From Enterococcus moraviensis ATCC BAA-383 (GTDB lineage Bacteria > Bacillota > Bacilli > Lactobacillales > Enterococcaceae), in NCBI RefSeq assembly GCF_000407445.1, contig NZ_ASWB01000003.1, positions 310,001-374,000 on the forward strand: a DNA stretch of 64,000 nt, read 5' to 3'. Shown here piece after piece: positions 11,292-19,866 of the stretch (position 1 is the stretch's first letter; each line of letters begins with the position of its first letter). Below the pieces are notes generated by a model. The model saw only the letters and a list, made by a program, of their open reading frames with translations. It did not search any database and was not told the origin of the DNA. Position numbers and translations under genes: made by a program.

Positions 11292-11660
11292 CTTTTATCT
11301 ATCGTTCCTTCCTTGTCCTAGAGATTGATATAGACCAATAGCTCTCTATTACCGCCATTTTGAACGGCAACTTTTTTGATGTTAAACAATAATTAATTCT
11401 CTGTCAAATCATATACATTTTAGATTAAATTATAATGATGGTTATTTATAGAAAGAGATTTTGGAGACTGTTATTTATTCGAACACCCCATAACGGAGAA
11501 AGAACACTCTAGCCTGTATCAGCTAAAGTGTTCTAGTTAAAACTTGACTAATTACACATAGTAATAGACAAGCCTGTTTTATAGTTTCGTACAATAATGC
11601 TTATAGCGATGTTCTACTCACTTATTTTTATTAACCTTCTACATTTTTGAAAACAAGTCT
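11292..11660. other. Intergenic region between two surface-protein genes
   Basis: No gene seen. It contains the promoter region of the adhesin gene (minus strand; ribosome binding site GGAAGGAA, somewhat distant from the ATG) and a hairpin at 11501-11534 (AGAACACTctagc / gctaaAGTGTTCT). The hairpin is a probable weak terminator for the M6 protease gene. Confidence 0.5.
11501..11534 (-). terminator. Probable terminator of the M6 protease gene
   Basis: A 13-bp stem with one mismatch and an 8-nt loop. On the minus strand it is followed by TTTCTCC, a poor T-tract, so efficiency is uncertain. Confidence 0.5.
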
Positions 11661-14600
11661 TTAAAGAATGATGATTCGGTATTCTCCTTGACCTAATAAC
11701 GATTTAATTTCGATATAGTATGTCTTGCCTTTCTCTAAAGCCAATTGATTCTTTTGCACCCCTAAATCATTATGAAGTACTTCTCCAGACTCATCTGTCA
11801 CAGTTAACCAACAGAACCAATTACTGTTTGCTGGAACAGCGATTACTTGATAGTTCCCTGTACGGCTTGCCACAAATTTATGGTATTTTTTTTCTGACAC
11901 TTGATTGATTTTCCCAGCGCTCATCCCATAATCTGGTATTAGTAATGCACTTTCAGGTCTACTTCCCTTTTCACCAACAATGACTTTCATAAATGCCGTG
12001 CGATTGCTATCTTCTGTTATGACAAAGATAGTGGCTGTTCCAACTGTTTTAGCAGTAATTTTCCCTTGTTGATCTACAGTCGCTACGCTAGTGTCCAAAC
12101 TTCCCCACTTAACATTTTGATTCGTCGCATTGCTTGGCGTGATGGTTGCTTTAGCTTCTGTTTGTTGATCTACCTCAAGGAATAGTTCTTTATCGAGAGT
12201 AACGTTCGTCACATCGATAAAGGCTGCTTTAACTGTTAGTTCAGTTACCGCTGTTTTCTTGCCATCTTCTGTTGTTGCGGTGATTGTTGCTTTACCTGCT
12301 TTGATTGCTTCAACTTTTCCTGCTGTAGTCACTGTTGCAACAGCTTCATTACTGCTACTCCATGTTACTGTTTTGTTTGTCGCATCGGTTGGTGTGACTG
12401 TCGCTGTTAATTGACCACTTGTCTTCTCTTCTAGTTCAAGAGCAGCTGGATTCACACTTACTCCTGTTACCTTGATTACGGCTGGAATAACGGTCACTTC
12501 ACTAGCTGCAGTTTTCTTGCCATCTTCTGTTGTTGCGGTGATTGTTGCTTTCCCTGCTTTGATTGCTTCTACTTTACCTTCTGCGGTTACTTTGGCAATT
12601 GTTTCATCTGAACTCGCCCATTTTACTGTTTTGTTTGTCGCATTGGCAGGTGTAATTGTTGCGGTTAATTCTTTACTTGTCTTCTCTTCTAGTTCAAGAG
12701 CAGCTGGATTCACACTTACTCCTGTTACCTTGATTACGGCTGGAATAACTGTCACTTCACTTGTTGCTGTTTTCTTGCCATCTTCTGTTGTTGCGGTGAT
12801 TGTTGCTTTCCCTGCTTTGATCGCTTCCACTTTACCTTCTGCGGTTACTTTGGCAATTGTTTCATCCGAACTCGCCCATTTTACTGTTTTGTTTGTCGCA
12901 TTGGCAGGTGTAATTGTTGCAGTTAATTGACCACTTGTCTTCTCTTCTAGTTCAAGAGCAGCTGGATTCACACTTACTCCTGTTACCTCGATTACAGCTG
13001 GAATAACGGTCACTTCACTTGTCGCAGTTTTCTTGCCATCTTCTGTTGTTGCGGTGATCGTTGCTTTCCCTGCTTTGATCGCTTCCACTTTACCTTCTGC
13101 GGTTACTGTTGCAACAGCTTCATTACTACTACTCCATGTTACTGTTTTGTTTGTCGCATCGGTTGGTGTAACGGTTGTAGTTAATTGTTTACTACCTTTT
13201 TCTTCCAATTCAACTGTTTTTGGTTCTAATGTAATTCCTGTCACTGAGATTACTTTAGCGTTTTTAAAACTAATTTTGACTGTGTTATCTTTCTTCTCTT
13301 CAACAGATAAATCAAGTTTAGGGCTAGCGCCATCTGTTGTCTTACTTGTAGGAACTGTCTCTACATTAAATAGCGATAATTCATTTTCCTTTGTTAAATA
13401 ACTCTTTGAACTATATTTCTCGCCTCTACCTTTACTTAATATAGGGTAACCTACAATCGATTCATCGGCTTCTTTTAACGTAACCAGTTGTTCGCCGTAT
13501 TTTGGTATACTCAAATTATTACGGTAATTTTCATTAATATGGTAGACAGAAATCCCTTCACTTCCATTGGTCTTTCTACGTCCTTCGTCAAACCCAAAAA
13601 TTTGTCTATTTTCAATTAAATAATACTCTTTTTCATTTTTTATATTATCCTTGTAAATAGGTAATTTATATACTTTAAAAGCGTCATTTTGCGCGTCTAC
13701 TGTGGCAACATCTTGCTCTTTTTCGATTGTTTCGACAGGAAAACCTAACTGCATTTTAGAATACGCATCAAAATGAGTAGGCAATGCTCCTGAATCATCT
13801 ATTGGTTTTTTTGAATACCACCGGCCGTTTCCTCCCCACGATCCACTTGCCATAACACTATGATATCCCAGTCCAGCTCCTGTAAGTTCGGTTTGAGTTC
13901 CATACAAGTCTGGCAACCCTAAATCATGACCGAATTCATGTGCCATAATCCCTATAGAAATTGCAACATCTCTTTTAGTTAACATTGTTGAACCACCATA
14001 GTTTTCTTCATGTCCAACCAACATTTTTTCTCCTATTGCAAAATAACCATTATTAAAAACTAAGTTATCTTTTGTAGAGAGGTTACCATGCCTTTTGTGT
14101 CCCCAAATGGCATTCTTCGTTGCAAGGCTATTCGACATTTCAAATCCAGCGACAATGAACATTACATGTAACTCATTTTTATCAATTTTTCCATCTCCGT
14201 TTTTATCATAAAGAGATATATCAATATATTTTTCCGCTTCATACAGAATTTTTTCCATAACTACAGTTCTTGGCATTTTATTTTCGCCATCTGTGTTGGG
14301 ATGATCTCCATCAAAAGAAACTTTAACTATTCCCGGAGCATCTTCATATTGTGTCGTTTGAGCGGGTAAAAGATTGATTCTATTCTGTGTCGCTTCAGCA
14401 TAATAATTTTTTAATGTTTTTGCTTCAGCTCCGTCTCCAAATATTTTTTCGCTCCAATCTTGCACACTCGATTCTTCTCTCATTCCCCAAGAATAGCTGG
14501 AGTGATTCAATTTTTGGTTATTAAACTCAACGACAACCACTAATAAATTTTGATCTTTGCTTAATGATAGTGGTCCTGTTTTTAGTTGTCTATTTTCTTT

Positions 14601-14963
14601 TTGCTGCGGAACTTCAAAGTTCACTAGCTCTTCTTCAGTCAAGGCATCTTTTGGCTTTTTATCAATCAGATACTTTTGACCACTTGTTTGTATTCCCGTT
14701 CTCGTTTTCTTCATTTGGGCGTACTGCCAATAACCATCGGATCCTTGTACCACCACATCTTCTGTTTCATTTGCAACAACATAATTTAGATACTCATCAC
14801 CTTTGAGTTCCCCTTCAAACGTCTGACCATCTGGTTGCTCTATCGTCATTTTCCCTAAGTTGGGATTGACCGGTACGGCCTCTGCTTGTAAAAATCCTGT
14901 AAAACATACAAGATAACTTAAAATACTTAAACCTATTACATTAAAAATTTTTTCTTTTTTCAT
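11661..14963 (-). CDS. Secreted M6-family metalloprotease (immune inhibitor A-like) with tandem Big_2 domains
   Basis: This 1100-aa protein has a signal peptide ending near LQAEA. The catalytic part spans about residues 30-560 and has the zinc motif HEFGHDLGLPDLYG (H342, E343, H346), typical of M6/InhA proteases. A calcium loop DKNGDGKIDKNE lies upstream. Five bacterial Ig-like group 2 domains follow, of about 86 residues each (VTGVSVNPAALELEEKTSG pattern). The last about 100 residues resemble a pre-peptidase C-terminal domain. There is no LPXTG or WxL motif, so it is secreted or held by its Ig repeats. Target proteins are unknown; InhA relatives cut host antimicrobial and matrix proteins. 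The ATG at 14963 follows GGGAGAAGG; an upstream in-frame ATG at 14987 has no site. Confidence 0.9.
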   Translation of the reverse strand: MKKEKIFNVIGLSILSYLVCFTGFLQAEAVPVNPNLGKMTIEQPDGQTFEGELKGDEYLNYVVANETEDVVVQGSDGYWQYAQMKKTRTGIQTSGQKYLIDKKPKDALTEEELVNFEVPQQKENRQLKTGPLSLSKDQNLLVVVVEFNNQKLNHSSYSWGMREESSVQDWSEKIFGDGAEAKTLKNYYAEATQNRINLLPAQTTQYEDAPGIVKVSFDGDHPNTDGENKMPRTVVMEKILYEAEKYIDISLYDKNGDGKIDKNELHVMFIVAGFEMSNSLATKNAIWGHKRHGNLSTKDNLVFNNGYFAIGEKMLVGHEENYGGSTMLTKRDVAISIGIMAHEFGHDLGLPDLYGTQTELTGAGLGYHSVMASGSWGGNGRWYSKKPIDDSGALPTHFDAYSKMQLGFPVETIEKEQDVATVDAQNDAFKVYKLPIYKDNIKNEKEYYLIENRQIFGFDEGRRKTNGSEGISVYHINENYRNNLSIPKYGEQLVTLKEADESIVGYPILSKGRGEKYSSKSYLTKENELSLFNVETVPTSKTTDGASPKLDLSVEEKKDNTVKISFKNAKVISVTGITLEPKTVELEEKGSKQLTTTVTPTDATNKTVTWSSSNEAVATVTAEGKVEAIKAGKATITATTEDGKKTATSEVTVIPAVIEVTGVSVNPAALELEEKTSGQLTATITPANATNKTVKWASSDETIAKVTAEGKVEAIKAGKATITATTEDGKKTATSEVTVIPAVIKVTGVSVNPAALELEEKTSKELTATITPANATNKTVKWASSDETIAKVTAEGKVEAIKAGKATITATTEDGKKTAASEVTVIPAVIKVTGVSVNPAALELEEKTSGQLTATVTPTDATNKTVTWSSSNEAVATVTTAGKVEAIKAGKATITATTEDGKKTAVTELTVKAAFIDVTNVTLDKELFLEVDQQTEAKATITPSNATNQNVKWGSLDTSVATVDQQGKITAKTVGTATIFVITEDSNRTAFMKVIVGEKGSRPESALLIPDYGMSAGKINQVSEKKYHKFVASRTGNYQVIAVPANSNWFCWLTVTDESGEVLHNDLGVQKNQLALEKGKTYYIEIKSLLGQGEYRIIIL
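11970..13262 (-). repeat. 258-bp tandem repeats encoding Big_2 domains
   Basis: Five domain repeats. The middle copies are nearly identical in DNA, with an exact 258-bp period: (T/C)GATTAC(G/A)GCTGG recurs at 12473, 12731 and 12989. The outermost copy on the C-terminal side (about 11970-12210) has diverged. This pattern is typical of recombining repeat arrays that vary in number between strains. Confidence 0.9.
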
Positions 14964-14987
14964 CTTCCTTCTCCCATCTATAGTCAT

Positions 14988-15746
14988 ATATACTCCTTGT
15001 TATTGCTGAATTACAGCCCTACTTCATCGTTTTAAATATGACTACTACTCTTTATTCGCTCTTTTTTCCGATAACGGTGTAACACTAATTGTTGCTTGTC
15101 CTCTACAATTTACCCCGTCAAAATACAAATTCACGAACTTTGTTCACCAACATCTACTCCTAAACCCCTTTCCTTTAATTAATTAGATATAACCAACTAC
15201 TCATGTTTAAAAATTAAGTTTTTGGATATATATTAAATATTATAACAAATATAAATAATATTTAAACACATTTTTCTAACAAAAATACAAAAATAATTTT
15301 ATAATATTTTCATTAAATATTTTTTTAATAAAAATATTAATTTTCAGAAAAATAGCGAATCCATAAGATTTCAACATTTTTTTGTTTAAATAAATATAAT
15401 CTCCCCTCTTTCCCCTATCGGAAAATGAATAAATAAAAAAATATTTAATAAATTATTCAACGAAGAAATTCATCAGAAAATCATCCTATTTATCTAGTTG
15501 TATCCATATGGTTGATTGATGTTGCCTAATAAAACATGAACAAAAACCATACCATACAGTTTTCTATCTTAGAGAAACAATCCTGACTGATACACTTTTT
15601 TATAAACTTACTTATGTAAAATCCTATACGATTTATTTGATTATAATTTTAAACTACGTTAAACTTTTATAAAGTTCACTTTATTAAAACTAATCTATAA
15701 TTTTTAATCAAAATATTTATTGTATAAAATGAGGGAGCGATGGTCC
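14988..15746. other. Long AT-rich divergent intergenic region
   Basis: About 760 bp without a credible gene, extremely A/T-rich from 15200 to 15720. It separates the M6 protease (minus) from the choloylglycine hydrolase (plus). A TATAAT at 15696-15701 with a weak TTCACT 15 bp upstream may be the hydrolase promoter. I see no clear hairpin or repeat. Confidence 0.5.
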
Positions 15747-16745
15747 ATGTGTACAAGTATTACGATGACAACAAAAGATCAAAATGTATTATTAGCTAGA
15801 ACAATGGATTTTGCAGTTGTTCTTGATGGCGAACCAACCTTTATTCCAAGAAATAAATTTGTATTCGTTAATGATGAAGCCTATGATCGCAAAAATGACT
15901 ACGCTTTTGTCGGGATGGCTCGACAAGTAGATCAAGAACACTTTGTTTTTGCAGATGGGTTAAATGAAAAAGGCCTCTCTTGTGCAGCTCTTTATTTTTC
16001 CGGCTATGCTGATTACAATAGTCAAGATGAGGATAAAAAGTATACCTTAGCTCCCCATGATGTTGTGCCGTTTTTACTTTCTACCTGCTCAACAACTGAA
16101 GAGGTTGTTCGTACAATGAAAAATGCCCAAGTTGAAAATACAGCCTTGGACTTCTTGGGAATTGTGTTACCCCTTCATTGGGTCATTACAGATACAACGG
16201 GGAAAAGTATTGTCGTTGAGTACACAGATCAAACGCTACACATTCATGAAAATTCAATTGGTGTGATGACCAACAGTCCAGATTATAAATGGCACACAAC
16301 CAATTTAAGAAATTACATCGGACTTCAACCAAGTCAAAAAACAGAAGTTCACTTAAAAGATATGGTTATGAAACCTTTTGGTGAAGGTGCTGGCGCTTTT
16401 GGCCTTCCTGGTGACTTTACACCACCATCAAGATTTGTCAGAGCAACATTCTTAAAAAATTGCTTGCAAGATATTAAAACTGAATTAGATGGTGTCACGT
16501 CTTTATTTCACGTTCTTGCAAATGTGGATATTCCAAAAGGTGTCGTAAAGACGACCCAAGCCTATGACTATACCCAATACACAACAGTCATGGTGAATAA
16601 CTCGCTAAATTATTATTATAAAACCTACAATAATCAACGTATCCGTTGCATTCAATTAGGAAACGAAGATTTTGATGCAACTTCTGGCAAAATTTGGTCT
16701 AGTGGAGATACGGAAGATATTCTTTATCGCAATACTAAACAATAG
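15747..16745 (+). CDS. Choloylglycine hydrolase family protein (bile salt hydrolase / penicillin V acylase)
   Basis: This 332-aa Ntn-hydrolase begins MCTSITM. Removal of Met exposes Cys2 as the nucleophile. Other family positions are seen: ARTMDF near residue 18, NSPDYKWHTTNLRNY around 170, and a conserved arginine region in PPSRFVRATF near 230. It would cut the amide bond of conjugated bile salts or of penicillin V-like amides; sequence alone does not settle which. The ATG at 15747 fits the requirement for Cys at position 2 and has GGGAG upstream, so the in-frame ATG at 15720 is rejected. It stands alone between a long spacer and a terminator. No signal peptide, so cytoplasmic. Confidence 0.92.
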   Translation: MCTSITMTTKDQNVLLARTMDFAVVLDGEPTFIPRNKFVFVNDEAYDRKNDYAFVGMARQVDQEHFVFADGLNEKGLSCAALYFSGYADYNSQDEDKKYTLAPHDVVPFLLSTCSTTEEVVRTMKNAQVENTALDFLGIVLPLHWVITDTTGKSIVVEYTDQTLHIHENSIGVMTNSPDYKWHTTNLRNYIGLQPSQKTEVHLKDMVMKPFGEGAGAFGLPGDFTPPSRFVRATFLKNCLQDIKTELDGVTSLFHVLANVDIPKGVVKTTQAYDYTQYTTVMVNNSLNYYYKTYNNQRIRCIQLGNEDFDATSGKIWSSGDTEDILYRNTKQ

Positions 16746-16757
16746 TTTGTTTAACCA

Positions 16758-16813
16758 GATCCTAAAGAAAAAGCCACATCCCTATCAACGGGTGCGGCTT
16801 TTTCTTTAGGATC
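16758..16813. terminator. Strong bidirectional terminator
   Basis: GATCCTAAAGAAAAAGCC pairs with GGCTTTTTCTTTAGGATC around an ACA/TGC mismatch and a short loop. It serves both the hydrolase (plus) and the converging XRE regulator (minus). Confidence 0.9.
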
Positions 16814-16821
16814 ACTATTTT

Positions 16822-17559
16822 TTAACCCACAACTTCTTGCCTTTTGGCTGTCGTTCGTTTTAACAATTCTACGTATTCCTTTTGATACTTCTTTAAATAC
16901 TCTTTCAAAAATTCCTCTTTTTCATCTGACCAGTTTAATTCACTCTTTATTATATTGCCATCACTGTCTACCTCAACTGCTGCATCATACTCTACTTTTG
17001 GATCATTGTCTTTTAGTATATACACTGTTTTTTTGTCCCGTTTATTGACTTTCACTACGAGATTTTCTTTTCTAGCAATCACCCAAGGATCATGCTCTGG
17101 TAAAGGAATTGGGTTAAATCCGTTTTTTATGATGTACGTTGCATATAATACCCCTTCTTCTTTTATGCTATAACTTGCTGAGTCTCTGTAATCATCTTGC
17201 TTCCATGAATGTTCCTTTAGATTCTTCAGATAGTGCTGTTCATCCAATCTTAATTTGCCATTAAATCCGCTATAAACCAAAACAACAATTCCTATAATAA
17301 TCAAAATGCGCTTGTAATACATATTCCATTTCATTTTTTTGGATAAATCTTTTGTCATTTCCGTGTCCTCCCGTAATAAGTTATCAAGAGAGATACCAAA
17401 CAGGTCACTAATGGCTATGATCGTTTCTAAATCCGGATAATTCCTGCCCACCTCCCAACTAGAAACCGTAGAACGAGAAACGTTTAATAGTTCACTTAAT
17501 TGTGCTTGCGTGAGTTCTTTTTTTAATCGTTGTTCTTTGATTTTATCGCCAATATTCAT
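16822..17559 (-). CDS. Membrane-linked XRE-family transcriptional regulator
   Basis: This 245-aa protein has an XRE/Cro-type HTH at residues 1-65 (KIKEQRLKKELTQAQLSELL, then SRSTVSSWEVGRNYPDLETI). A linker and a single membrane segment follow at about 84-100 (ILIIIGIVVLVYSGF). The C-terminal part of about 140 residues is probably extracytoplasmic and is not recognised. Such HTH-TM regulators can pass an envelope signal to DNA. An AAGGAGGTGATACC site sits just upstream of the ATG. It is monocistronic and its target is unknown. Confidence 0.85.
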   Translation of the reverse strand: MNIGDKIKEQRLKKELTQAQLSELLNVSRSTVSSWEVGRNYPDLETIIAISDLFGISLDNLLREDTEMTKDLSKKMKWNMYYKRILIIIGIVVLVYSGFNGKLRLDEQHYLKNLKEHSWKQDDYRDSASYSIKEEGVLYATYIIKNGFNPIPLPEHDPWVIARKENLVVKVNKRDKKTVYILKDNDPKVEYDAAVEVDSDGNIIKSELNWSDEKEEFLKEYLKKYQKEYVELLKRTTAKRQEVVG

Positions 17560-17734
17560 GGTATCACCTCCTTCTTTTTTATTATCTTAATAACTTATCG
17601 TAAACGGTAGCTATTTTTTGTATCACACTAGAAATCTACCTTGATACTATACGTATCACGTTGATTTAACAGTCTTTCCAAGAGATTGTACTTCATTATT
17701 ATAACAAATGAATTCATCCATTATTGCTTTTTAA

Positions 17735-17786
17735 AAGAAAAAAAACGTCCAAAAACTTGTAAAATCTACAAATTTTTTTGGACGTT
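17735..17786 (-). terminator. Terminator of the aldo/keto reductase gene
   Basis: AACGTCCAAAAA(C)TTGTA pairs with TACAAATTTTTTTGGACGTT, followed on the minus strand by a run of eight Ts. The rest of 17560-17816 holds no gene. Confidence 0.85.
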
Positions 17787-17816
17787 CCAGTCTATCAAAC
17801 ATGCTATATAGTTTGT

Positions 17817-18668
17817 TTATACATTCATTTTTCTACTAGCCATCCAGCGAATCATTTCAGGATCAGCATGAGAGAAAAATTGGCTTTCGCCTTCATTTAA
17901 AGTAGCAATCGCTGCTTTGTCTTCTGCAGATAAGTCAAAATCAAACACAGCTAAATTTTCAGCCATCCGCTCTGGTTTTACTGATTTTGCAAGAACAATG
18001 ACCTCCTGTTCAATCAACCAGCGTACAATAACTTGCGCTACTGATTTATTATACTTTTTACCAATATTACTTAGGATTTCATTTGTAAAAATCCCATTTT
18101 TCCCTTCTGCAAACGGCGCCCAAGCTTCTGGCGTGATTCCTTCTGCCTTTAGTGCTTCGATATTTTTTGTTTGCTGATTGAACGGATTGATCTCGATTTG
18201 ATCGACCTGTGGAATCACTTTATTAAATTCTGCTAAATCAACAGCTCGATCCACGGCAAAATTAGAGACGCCGATTGCACGTATTTTTCCTACTTCTTGT
18301 AATTCTTCCATTGCACGCCAAGCACCATAAACATCATTATATGGTTGATGTAACAAAAGTAAATCCACATATTCTAGACCTAAGCGATCAAGCGAACGTT
18401 GAAACGAGGCTTTGACACCGTCATAAGAAACATTTTCCACCCAAATTTTTGTTGTAATAAACAATTCTTCACGACGCACACCCGAAGCCGCAATGCCACG
18501 TCCAACTGCTTCTTCATTCATATATGATTGCGCTGTATCAATATGACGGTATCCTGCTTTGATAGCATCGATCACCGCTTGTTCTGCTTCTTTTGGATCT
18601 GTGATTTGATACGTACCAAAACCTAAAATCGGGATTTTTATTCCATTGTTCAATGTGACTGTTTGCAT
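17817..18668 (-). CDS. Aldo/keto reductase
   Basis: This 283-aa protein has the AKR signatures GFGTYQITDPKEAEQAVIDA, GYRHIDTAQSYMNEEAVG (catalytic Asp and Tyr), the TTKIW lysine, LLLHQP with the catalytic His, and the IGVSNFAVD strand. It reduces aldehydes or ketones with NADPH in the cytoplasm. Physiological substrates are not predictable; detoxification of reactive carbonyls is plausible. An AGAAGGAGG ribosome binding site precedes the ATG. The upstream spacer carries a MerR-type promoter with a palindrome, so the MerR protein encoded next door probably activates it. Length is normal for AKR5-like enzymes. Confidence 0.94.
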   Translation of the reverse strand: MQTVTLNNGIKIPILGFGTYQITDPKEAEQAVIDAIKAGYRHIDTAQSYMNEEAVGRGIAASGVRREELFITTKIWVENVSYDGVKASFQRSLDRLGLEYVDLLLLHQPYNDVYGAWRAMEELQEVGKIRAIGVSNFAVDRAVDLAEFNKVIPQVDQIEINPFNQQTKNIEALKAEGITPEAWAPFAEGKNGIFTNEILSNIGKKYNKSVAQVIVRWLIEQEVIVLAKSVKPERMAENLAVFDFDLSAEDKAAIATLNEGESQFFSHADPEMIRWMASRKMNV

Positions 18669-18702
18669 GTTTATTTCCTCCTTCTTATTTCATGACAAGA
18701 TT

Positions 18703-18733
18703 ACAATAACCTATGAAGTTGACTTCATAGCAA
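18703..18733 (-). promoter_or_regulatory. MerR-type promoter and operator of the aldo/keto reductase gene
   Basis: On the minus strand TTGCTA (18728-18733), a 19-bp spacer and TATTGT (18703-18708). The spacer contains a perfect palindrome, CTATGAAGT-TG-ACTTCATAG (18711-18730). Spacers of 19-20 bp with an operator between the boxes are the hallmark of MerR-activated promoters. A related palindrome lies at 19804-19823. Confidence 0.8.
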
Positions 18734-18743
18734 GTGCTTTCTC

Positions 18744-19163
18744 TCAATTTTTGTAATTTATCTTCCACAACTCTTCGATATTTTCTGCTGTTACTTCCCC
18801 CGATTTAAACTTGGCAATATGTTCGTCATACGTGTCGATTTTATAGCGGAGTAACTCACGAGTCTTCGTCATCTCCGCTAGCTTTTCGTCAATCTCTTGT
18901 AATTGATCCTGCAAAATTTGTTTTTGCGCTTTTTGAACCTCTCCACCCAGTTGAGCAAGTGTAGCAAATTCAATCAATGATTCTATTGATACTCCAGCAT
19001 GACGCAGACTTTTTGCCAAATAAATCCAATTAAGATCTCTTGTCGTATATATCCGATAACCATTTTTGTCTCGCTCAATCGGTGGAATAACCCCCACACG
19101 TTCATAGTAACGAACCGTATCAGTTGTTAAACCAAACATTTCTGCTGCTTCTTTGCTATTCAC
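18744..19163 (-). CDS. MerR-family transcriptional regulator
   Basis: This 139-aa protein has an N-terminal MerR winged helix (EAAEMFGLTTDTVRYYERVG, then GYRIYTTRDLNWI) and a coiled-coil dimerisation helix at about 80-120 (QKQILQDQLQEIDEKLAEM). It lacks the metal-binding cysteines of metal-sensing MerR proteins and resembles the AdhR/NmlR group. Those respond to aldehydes or other electrophiles. It lies 22 nt after the histidine phosphatase stop, in the same operon, and upstream of the aldo/keto reductase. It probably controls both promoters through the shared palindrome. Confidence 0.93.
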   Translation of the reverse strand: MNSKEAAEMFGLTTDTVRYYERVGVIPPIERDKNGYRIYTTRDLNWIYLAKSLRHAGVSIESLIEFATLAQLGGEVQKAQKQILQDQLQEIDEKLAEMTKTRELLRYKIDTYDEHIAKFKSGEVTAENIEELWKINYKN

Positions 19164-19185
19164 TCAAATTGCCTCCTTTAATCAC

Positions 19186-19764
19186 TCAATCTAAGCTTGA
19201 AAAATCGTGATTGATGATTTCTACTAATTTAAATGTATCACGCTCAAATTCAAATTTCAAAATGCAGCAATTTCCCAATCGATCTTTTTGATCGACTTCA
19301 CTTGTGTGTCCCCAGTTTCGCATAAATTGTCGACAAGCTGCCCCATGAGATACCGCTAGAACTGTTTCCCCTGCTTCTTTCATGATTTCCATTAGGGTAT
19401 CAGATACTCGTTCTCTAAATTGAAATTCTTCTTCGCCGCCATATCCTGCAAAGAAATCACCATAAGGCAATGGTGGATTTAATGCCTCACTTTCAGACTC
19501 ACAGCGACCAAAATTCCATTCTTTCAAGCCTTTTACTCTTTCATACGCCATGTCTGTTACCTGCTCTAAGGTATCGCTAGCGCGTTCAGATGTTGACGCA
19601 TAAGCATTATCAAACTCGATGGCCTGATCCTTAAAATACTTTCCAGCAATCTGAGCTTGTCCGATCCCTTTCTCTGTAAGCGGAGAGTCACACCAGCCCT
19701 GAATTTTCTTTTGTTGATTGAATAGTGTTTCACCGTGTCTCATCAAATACAATGTTTTGGTCAT
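19186..19764 (-). CDS. Histidine phosphatase (phosphoglycerate mutase-like)
   Basis: This 192-aa protein has the phosphohistidine motif LYLMRHGETLFNQQKKIQGW, the STSERASDTLEQV segment and the second catalytic histidine in VLAVSHGAACRQFM. Family members remove phosphate from sugars, proteins or small metabolites; the substrate is not clear. I place the start at ATG 19764 (TKTLYLMRHGE) with GAGG upstream. A longer frame to 19830 runs through a well-formed promoter and operator, so the longer form is probably artefactual. It is co-transcribed with the MerR regulator. Confidence 0.9.
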   Translation of the reverse strand: MTKTLYLMRHGETLFNQQKKIQGWCDSPLTEKGIGQAQIAGKYFKDQAIEFDNAYASTSERASDTLEQVTDMAYERVKGLKEWNFGRCESESEALNPPLPYGDFFAGYGGEEEFQFRERVSDTLMEIMKEAGETVLAVSHGAACRQFMRNWGHTSEVDQKDRLGNCCILKFEFERDTFKLVEIINHDFSSLD

Positions 19765-19795
19765 TTCCTCATCCTCATTTCCATTCGTTCTATTC

Positions 19796-19826
19796 ATCAT
19801 AAACCATGGAGTGGACTCCAAGGCAA
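19796..19826 (-). promoter_or_regulatory. MerR-type promoter and operator of the phosphatase-merR operon
   Basis: On the minus strand TTGCCT (19821-19826), a 19-bp spacer and TATGAT (19796-19801). The palindrome CCATGGAGT-GG-ACTCCAAGG (19804-19823, one mismatch) fills the spacer. It shares the pattern CYATGRAGTKGACTYCAWRG with the aldo/keto reductase operator. Confidence 0.82.
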
Positions 19827-19828
19827 GC

Positions 19829-19856
19829 AAAAAAGCTGAACTTTTTAGTTCAGCTA
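19829..19856 (-). terminator. Terminator of the YdeI-like gene
   Basis: AGCTGAAC-TTTTTA-GTTCAGCT stem-loop, followed on the minus strand by a run of Ts. It lies 11-38 nt past the YdeI-like stop codon. Confidence 0.85.
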
Positions 19857-19866
19857 CACGTAGTAC

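Noticed and set aside
9838-13262. Regularly spaced repeats as a possible CRISPR array
   Set aside because: The repeats are 135 and 258 bp long, in frame inside coding sequences, and lack unique spacers.
12472-13401. Long plus-strand open frames of 122 and 152 codons rich in Val, Ala and Ser
   Set aside because: They are the reverse strand of the Big_2 repeats in the M6 protease gene. They repeat with the same 258-bp period and have no ribosome binding sites.
19765-19830. N-terminal extension of the histidine phosphatase to ATG/TTG codons near 19830
   Set aside because: The stretch is a MerR-type promoter with palindrome, and the family motif begins immediately after the later ATG at 19764.
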